20,344 bases of DNA from Flavobacteriales bacterium UBA4110 (GTDB lineage Bacteria; Bacteroidota; Bacteroidia; Flavobacteriales; Weeksellaceae): NCBI GenBank assembly GCA_002383165.1, contig DFXK01000007.1:11993-32336 (forward strand), given 5' to 3'. The position numbers were made by a program, and so were the translations under genes. The notes beneath the pieces are model-generated. The model saw nothing but the letters and a program-made list of their open reading frames with translations, was not told the DNA's origin and did no database searches. Below are positions 15,455-20,344 of the stretch, piece after piece. Positions within the stretch are counted from its first letter, which is position 1. Each line of letters opens with the position of its first letter.

Positions 15455-15480
15455 ATGTTATTATGTATACCTCATAACAT
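15455..15480. repeat. ATGTTAT-N12-ATAACAT dyad upstream of the HEPN gene
   Basis: A perfect 7-bp inverted repeat (15455-15461 and 15474-15480) with 12 bases between, starting 16 bp upstream of the HEPN-gene start on the minus strand. A nested TTATG (15461-15465)/CATAA (15473-15477) lies in it. It fits an operator or a leader hairpin near the ribosome-binding region. The rest of 15481-15643 is A+T-rich and should hold the traE promoter, but I see no clear box. Confidence 0.45.
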
Positions 15481-15643
15481 TACGAGATCAATTGCTAAAA
15501 TACAAAATTTTAAAAGCAAATAGGTCTTAAAGCGCCAAATATCACTCCTCAAAGACATTTAAAAAACACACCGTTTTTCCACAACAAATTTGCTTCTGAG
15601 TCCTGCAAAGAGCAGTTCTCGGTAACCAACTAAATGTTTATAA

Positions 15644-15949
15644 ATGGAAAAACAAAGAAAAAAACTGTTGTATGCTTTGTCAGCAATATTCCTTGCTCCC
15701 AGCAGTTTTGCCCAAGGCAATGGTACCGCAGGAATTAATGAGGCTACACAAATGGTGACCTCTTATTTTGAACCCGCAACTCAGCTCATCTATGCGATCG
15801 GTGCTGTTGTCGGACTTATTGGAGGGGTCAAAGTGTATAACAAGTTCAGCAGTGGTGACCCTGACACCAGCAAGACCGCAGCCAGCTGGTTTGGAGCGTG
15901 TATCTTCTTAATTGTAGCTGCAACGATCCTCCGTTCATTCTTCCTTTAA
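15644..15949 (+). CDS. traE: TraE, DUF4134 pilin-like transfer protein
   Basis: A 101-residue protein with a signal peptide (1-23, SSFAQ cleavage), then GNGTAGINEATQMVTSYFEP, and two transmembrane helices (about 45-62 and 79-98). This is the DUF4134/TraE family, which by size and topology resembles VirB2-type major pilus subunits of type IV secretion systems. The family assignment is from recognisable sequence; the pilin analogy is inference. It starts the second transfer transcript after the HEPN insertion; traF follows after 11 bp. Confidence 0.85.
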   Translation: MEKQRKKLLYALSAIFLAPSSFAQGNGTAGINEATQMVTSYFEPATQLIYAIGAVVGLIGGVKVYNKFSSGDPDTSKTAASWFGACIFLIVAATILRSFFL

Positions 15950-15960
15950 ACTTTGTTACG

Positions 15961-16293
15961 ATGAATACTTATCATATCAACAAAGGCATCGGAAGGACGG
16001 TCGAGTTCAAAGGATTAAAAGCACAGTACCTGTTCATTTTTGCAGGGGGATTATTGGGGATACTTGTATGCGTGATGCTCATGTACATGGCTGGCGTCAA
16101 TACCTATCTCTGCCTTTCGATTGGCGGAGCAAGTAGTGCTATTCTCATCTGGCAGACCTTCTTACTCAACGGAAAATACGGAGAGCACGGCCTGATGAAA
16201 CTAAGTGCCCAAAAAAAGCATCCCAAGTACATCATCAGCCGCAAATGCATCTACCGCTACGTGAAAATCAAACCTAAAAGCACCGCAGCATGA
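15961..16293 (+). CDS. traF: TraF, DUF4133 VirB3-like inner-membrane protein
   Basis: A 110-residue protein, MNTYHINKGIGRTVEFKGLKAQYLF..., with two adjacent transmembrane helices (about 25-65) and a basic C-terminus (KKHPKYIISRKCIYRYVKIKP). This is the DUF4133/TraF family, analogous in size, topology and position (just before the VirB4 ATPase) to VirB3. The frame is open to 15898 but the ATG at 15961 gives the usual N-terminus. It overlaps traG by four bases (ATGA), indicating translational coupling. Confidence 0.86.
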   Translation: MNTYHINKGIGRTVEFKGLKAQYLFIFAGGLLGILVCVMLMYMAGVNTYLCLSIGGASSAILIWQTFLLNGKYGEHGLMKLSAQKKHPKYIISRKCIYRYVKIKPKSTAA

Positions 16294-18797
16294 GAAATAC
16301 CTCCAAAGCCGCAACCTTGGAGAGTAAATTTCCACTGCTTGCAATAGAGAACGACTGTATTATTTCAAAAGACGCAGATGTCACGGTCTGCTTTAAGGTC
16401 AGACTTCCAGAGCTCTTTACGGTGGCATCAGCAGAATATGAAGCGATCCATTCAGCCTGGTTCAAGGCTATCAAGACCCTGCCGGATTTTACAGTCGTCC
16501 ATAAACAGGACTGGTTTATCAAAGAAAACTACAACCCCGATCTGTCCAGAGAAGACCAAAGTTTTCTGTCAAAATCCTTTGAACGACATTTCAACGAGAG
16601 ACCATTCTTGAACCACTACTGTTATCTGTTCATCACGAAGACCAGTAGAGAGAGAATGCGGATGCAAAGCAACTTCTCATCCCTATGCAAAGGCAAACTG
16701 ATCCCAAAGGACATCAAAGACAAAGAGGTGATCAGCCGTTTTTTGGAAGCCGTCGATCAGTTTGAAAGAATTATGAATGACAGTGGCTATGTCCATCTGG
16801 AACGGATGACCGAAGATGAAATCTCAGGAACTGCGGATCAATCTGGAATATTGGAACAGTACCTGACCCTGTCAAGAGAATCGAATCCTTCATTGCAGGA
16901 TATCAAGCTTAGCTCAGAAGAGATGCGTATCGGCAACAACCGGATCAGTATGCATACTTTATCCGATACCGATGATCTGCCCGGTACTGTCTCATCACAC
17001 AGTCGGTATGAAAAACTGAGTACCGACCGAAGTGACTGCTTACTGTCCTTTGCCTCGCCGGTAGGACTTCTGTTGAGCTGCAATCACATTTACAATCAGT
17101 ATCTGTTCATTGATAACAGCGATGAAAACCTGAACAAATTCGAAAAGTCCGCCAGGAATATGCATTCATTGGCAAGATACAGCAGGGCGAACCAGATCAA
17201 CAAAGAATGGATAGAGAAATACCTCAATGAAGCCCATTCATATGGTCTCCAGTCCATCCGAGCCCATTTCAATGTGATGTCGTGGTCGGACAATCCCTCT
17301 GAACTCAAACAGCTGAAGAATGACACCGGAAGTGCATTGGCCTTGATGGAATGCAAACCACGCCACAATACGACGGACACAGCAACCTTGTATTGGGCAG
17401 GGATTGCGGGCAATGCCGGCGATTTTCCAAGTGAAGAAAGCTTTTATACGTTTATTGAACCAGCCTTGTGTTTCTTCACAGAGGAAACCAATTATCAGGA
17501 TTCACCATCACCATTCGGGATCAAGATGGCAGACAGACTGACAGGAAAACCAATCCATCTGGATATCTCCGATCTTCCGATGAAGCGAGGGATCATCACC
17601 AATCGAAACAAGTTTATTTTGGGACCTTCAGGAAGTGGTAAATCCTTTTTCACCAACCATATGGTCAGACAGTATTACGAACAGGGAGCACACGTTCTCT
17701 TGGTCGATACCGGAAATTCTTACCAAGGATTATGCGAACTGATCAAAGGAAAAACGAAAGGAGAGGACGGCGTGTATTTTACCTATACCGAAGACAATCC
17801 GATTGCTTTCAATCCATTCTATACCGATGACGGCGTTTTTGATATTGAAAAAAGAGAAAGTATCAAGACCCTGATCCTCACTTTATGGAAAAGGGATGAT
17901 GAACCACCAAGCCGTTCAGAAGAGGTTGCTTTGTCCAATGCGGTGAGCGGCTATATTGAACAGATCAGGAGCAAAAATTCCCATCCCTCGTTCAATGGTT
18001 TCTATGACTATGTGAAAGATGACTATCAGAAAGTTCTGGAACAAAAAAAGGTCAGGGAAAAAGACTTTGATATCGCCAACTTTCTCAACGTGTTGGAACC
18101 CTATTACAGAGGAGGTGAATATGACTATCTGCTCAATTCAGAAAAACAGTTGGATCTGTTATCCAAACGTTTCATTGTTTTTGAGATCGATGCCATCAAA
18201 GACCATAAGATCCTTTTCCCGATCGTAACCATCATCATAATGGAGGTCTTCATCAATAAGATGCGAAGACTGAAGGGAATCAGAAAACTGATCTTGATTG
18301 AAGAAGCCTGGAAAGCAATTGCTAAAGAAGGGATGGCAGAGTACATCAAATACCTGTTCAAGACTGTCAGGAAGTTTTTCGGAGAGGCTATTGTAGTAAC
18401 CCAGGAAGTCGATGACATCATCCAGTCACCCATTGTCAAAGAAAGCATTATCAATAATTCAGACTGCAAGATCCTACTGGATCAGCGGAAGTATATGAAC
18501 AAGTTCGATGATATCCAGGCAATGCTGGGTCTTACGGACAAAGAAAAATCTCAGGTACTCTCTATCAATATGAACAACGATCCTAGAAGATTGTACAAGG
18601 AAGTCTGGATAGGACTGGGCGGAACCCATTCTGCGGTCTATGCCACGGAGGTTTCCACCGAGGAATATCTGGCTTACACCACTGAGGAGACAGAAAAAAT
18701 GGAGGTGATGAATCTCGCTTCTGAACTGGATGGCAATGTGGAACATGCCATCAAGAGGATCTCTCTAAGGAAGATCAAATCCACAAAAGACAATTAA
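16290..18797 (+). CDS. traG: TraG, VirB4-type conjugation ATPase
   Basis: An 835-residue ATPase that energises assembly of the mating channel at the inner membrane. The N-terminal 430 residues form the VirB4/CagE-like domain. The ATPase domain has Walker A GPSGSGKS at residues 445-452 and Walker B LILIEEAWKA at about 667-676, followed by AIVVTQEVDDIIQSPIVKESIINNSDCKILLDQ, a typical VirB4 stretch. Length and motifs agree with TraG of CTnDOT-like elements (not F-plasmid TraG, and distinct from the coupling protein). It is translationally coupled to traF. In CTnDOT a traH gene stands between traG and traI; here traI follows after 25 bp. Confidence 0.93.
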   Translation: MRNTSKAATLESKFPLLAIENDCIISKDADVTVCFKVRLPELFTVASAEYEAIHSAWFKAIKTLPDFTVVHKQDWFIKENYNPDLSREDQSFLSKSFERHFNERPFLNHYCYLFITKTSRERMRMQSNFSSLCKGKLIPKDIKDKEVISRFLEAVDQFERIMNDSGYVHLERMTEDEISGTADQSGILEQYLTLSRESNPSLQDIKLSSEEMRIGNNRISMHTLSDTDDLPGTVSSHSRYEKLSTDRSDCLLSFASPVGLLLSCNHIYNQYLFIDNSDENLNKFEKSARNMHSLARYSRANQINKEWIEKYLNEAHSYGLQSIRAHFNVMSWSDNPSELKQLKNDTGSALALMECKPRHNTTDTATLYWAGIAGNAGDFPSEESFYTFIEPALCFFTEETNYQDSPSPFGIKMADRLTGKPIHLDISDLPMKRGIITNRNKFILGPSGSGKSFFTNHMVRQYYEQGAHVLLVDTGNSYQGLCELIKGKTKGEDGVYFTYTEDNPIAFNPFYTDDGVFDIEKRESIKTLILTLWKRDDEPPSRSEEVALSNAVSGYIEQIRSKNSHPSFNGFYDYVKDDYQKVLEQKKVREKDFDIANFLNVLEPYYRGGEYDYLLNSEKQLDLLSKRFIVFEIDAIKDHKILFPIVTIIIMEVFINKMRRLKGIRKLILIEEAWKAIAKEGMAEYIKYLFKTVRKFFGEAIVVTQEVDDIIQSPIVKESIINNSDCKILLDQRKYMNKFDDIQAMLGLTDKEKSQVLSINMNNDPRRLYKEVWIGLGGTHSAVYATEVSTEEYLAYTTEETEKMEVMNLASELDGNVEHAIKRISLRKIKSTKDN

Positions 18798-18822
18798 TCC
18801 AATCATTTAAAATTTTACAACA

Positions 18823-19455
18823 ATGAAAAATTTGATCATTAAAACAGCAATGGTAGCCATTCTTGCTACAACAACATTCGTAAAGGCACAATTTGTAGTA
18901 ACCGATCCGGCTAACCTGGCATCAGGCATTTTGAACTCCGCCAATGAGATCGTGCAGACCTCATCAACGGTTTCCAACGTTATCAAGAACTTCAACGAAG
19001 TAAAGAAGGTCTATGAACAGGGAAAGGAATATTATGACAAACTGAAGGCTGTCAACAACCTTGTCAAAGATGCCCGAAAAGTGCAGCAGACGGTTCTTCT
19101 CGTAGGAGATGTCTCAGAAATCTACGTCAACAATTTTGGGAAGATGCTCAACGATCCCAACTTCAATGCCCAGGAACTGACGGCCATTGCCAACGGTTAT
19201 TCAGCCCTGCTTACGGAAAGTACAGAACTGCTGAAAGAGCTGAAGGAAATCATCACGGCCAATGGGCTTTCCCTGAACGATAAGGAAAGAATGGATGTGA
19301 TCGACAGGGTCTACAAAGAGGTCAAAGAGTACCATAATTTGGTGCGCTACTACACCAACAAGAATATCTCTGTCAGCTATCTGAGAGCCAAAAAGCAGAA
19401 CAATACAAAAAGGGTTCTAGATCTTTACGGCACCTCCAATCAAAAATACTGGTAA
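18823..19455 (+). CDS. traI: TraI, DUF4141 exported transfer protein
   Basis: A 210-residue protein with a signal peptide (1-23, VKAQF cleavage) and an otherwise helical, coiled-coil-rich mature part (for example NFNEVKKVYEQGKEYYDKLK), ending LYGTSNQKYW. It matches the DUF4141/TraI family of Bacteroidetes conjugation modules, which by position and form resembles VirB5-like periplasmic proteins; that analogy is inference. It follows traG and is separated from traJ by one base, so the two are co-translated. Confidence 0.85.
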   Translation: MKNLIIKTAMVAILATTTFVKAQFVVTDPANLASGILNSANEIVQTSSTVSNVIKNFNEVKKVYEQGKEYYDKLKAVNNLVKDARKVQQTVLLVGDVSEIYVNNFGKMLNDPNFNAQELTAIANGYSALLTESTELLKELKEIITANGLSLNDKERMDVIDRVYKEVKEYHNLVRYYTNKNISVSYLRAKKQNNTKRVLDLYGTSNQKYW

Positions 19456-19456
19456 G

Positions 19457-20344
19457 ATGGAACCGACCAATCTACACGAAGTACTTCGTTCGGTTTATGA
19501 TGAGATGATGCCTTTATGTGCGGATATGGCTGCGGTAGCAAAAGGGGTTGCAGGATTAGGCGCACTGTTCTATGTAGCCATCAAGGTCTGGCAGTCATTA
19601 AGCCGTGCCGAACCGATCGACCTGTTTCCTATGCTCAGACCCTTTGCTATTGGTATCTGTATTATGTTCTTTTCGACATTGGTATTGGGAAGCATCAATG
19701 CAGTGCTGAGCCCGATCGTTCAGGGAAGTCATTCGATGCTGGAAGATCAGGTTTTGGATCTGAACGAATTGCAACAGAAAAAAGACCTTCTGGAACGGGA
19801 AGCGATGCTCAGGAATCCTGAGATGGCCTATCTGATCTCGGATGAAGAATTCGATAAAAAGTTGGAAGAGCTGGGATGGTCGCCCTCTGACCTGGTCACA
19901 ATGTCAGGAATGTATATTGAAAGGGAGATGTTTGCTATCAAAAAGGATATCAGAGACGGTTTCCGTGAATTTCTAGAGATTCTTTTCCAATCAGCTGCTT
20001 TGGTCATTGATACGATCAGAACCTTTTTTCTCATCGTACTGTCTATTTTGGGACCCATTGCTTTTGCCATCTCTGTGTGGGATGGTTTCCAGACTACACT
20101 GACCCAATGGCTCACCAGATACATCAGTGTTTATCTATGGTTACCAGTTGCGGATATTTTCAGTTCGATCCTGGCCAAAATACAATCGCTCATTTTGGAG
20201 CGGGACATTGAGATGCTGGCAGATCCGAACTTCATTCCTGATACATCTAACACGGTTTACATCATCTATATGATCATCGGGATCATCGGATATTTTACGA
20301 TTCCAACCGTTACCGGATGGGTCATTCAGGCAGGAGGCGCCGGT
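19457..20344 (+). CDS. traJ: TraJ, VirB6-like polytopic membrane protein (3' end outside window)
   Basis: The first 296 codons of an open frame starting at ATG 19457, one base after the traI stop, and still open at the window edge. Features: an N-terminal region MEPTNLHEVLRSVYDEMMPL, several hydrophobic segments (about 28-43, 57-83, 180-210, 220-240, 268-285), the phrase ILGPIAFAISVWDGFQTTL and TRYISVYLWLPVADIFSSIL. These match TraJ of Bacteroidetes conjugative transposons, similar to VirB6/TrbL channel proteins. The shorter open frame at 19516-19821 on the same strand is only a shadow. Confidence 0.87.
   Translation, partial: MEPTNLHEVLRSVYDEMMPLCADMAAVAKGVAGLGALFYVAIKVWQSLSRAEPIDLFPMLRPFAIGICIMFFSTLVLGSINAVLSPIVQGSHSMLEDQVLDLNELQQKKDLLEREAMLRNPEMAYLISDEEFDKKLEELGWSPSDLVTMSGMYIEREMFAIKKDIRDGFREFLEILFQSAALVIDTIRTFFLIVLSILGPIAFAISVWDGFQTTLTQWLTRYISVYLWLPVADIFSSILAKIQSLILERDIEMLADPNFIPDTSNTVYIIYMIIGIIGYFTIPTVTGWVIQAGGAG

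Noticed and set aside
15898..15960. Upstream start for traF inside traE
   Set aside because: The added residues do not look like part of the DUF4133 family; the ATG at 15961 fits the known N-terminus.
19516..19821. Plus-strand open frame in the traJ region
   Set aside because: It lies in another frame inside traJ, which has clear membrane segments and family motifs.
1..20344. Ends of the element (att sites), integrase, tRNA, rRNA or CRISPR array
   Set aside because: No tRNA-like fold, tyrosine integrase motif or regularly spaced repeat array was seen; the element borders appear to lie outside the window.

Overview
The window looks like part of an integrative conjugative element (CTnDOT/Bacteroidetes type) in a member of the Flavobacteriia, probably a Chryseobacterium/Elizabethkingia-like host. 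The support is the gene families (RteC, MobA/MobB/MobC, TraA to TraJ, SusD, DUF6520), the A+T-rich DNA, the lack of regular Shine-Dalgarno sites, and Bacteroidetes-type -7 boxes (TAnnTTTG). The host assignment is an inference from protein families recalled from memory; no database search was run.

Left part (1-7404), accessory or cargo genes: the end of a SusD-type outer-membrane lipoprotein gene is translationally coupled to a secreted S9-type serine peptidase. A bidirectional terminator separates these from a leftward four-gene operon. In order of transcription this encodes a small lipoprotein, a 55-residue mini-protein with a CPxSGxW motif, a MauE/DoxX-like redox membrane protein with a large propeller-like extracytoplasmic part, and a small exported four-cysteine DUF6520-type protein. 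Diverging from this operon is a TPR/transmembrane/AraC-HTH regulator. Between the two lies a pair of CAATTTTAAAAT elements 22 bp apart. I read this as one candidate envelope system for uptake, processing or redox handling of peptides. Its function is unproven.

Middle part (7451-12823), mobilisation: rteC runs rightward. It faces mobA-mobB-mobC on the minus strand. mobC, the VirD4/TraG-type coupling protein, is clearly broken by three in-frame stops and two frameshifts. mobB (relaxase) and mobA (relaxosome accessory protein) are intact. A long imperfect hairpin and a direct repeat just upstream of mobA are the best oriT candidate. About 500 bp of non-coding DNA with several small dyads lies between it and traA.

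Right part (12824-20344), the mating-pair apparatus: traA (ParA-like ATPase), a DUF3408 gene and traD end in a strong intrinsic terminator. Then comes a reversed HEPN-type TIGR02391 gene, a possible abortive-infection or defence gene. After it the transfer genes resume with traE, traF, traG (VirB4 ATPase), traI and the start of traJ, which runs off the window.

Most notable points: a HEPN gene embedded inside the transfer operon, the decayed coupling protein beside an otherwise intact conjugation module, the oriT-like hairpin, and the small-protein/MauE/SusD/peptidase cargo cluster.
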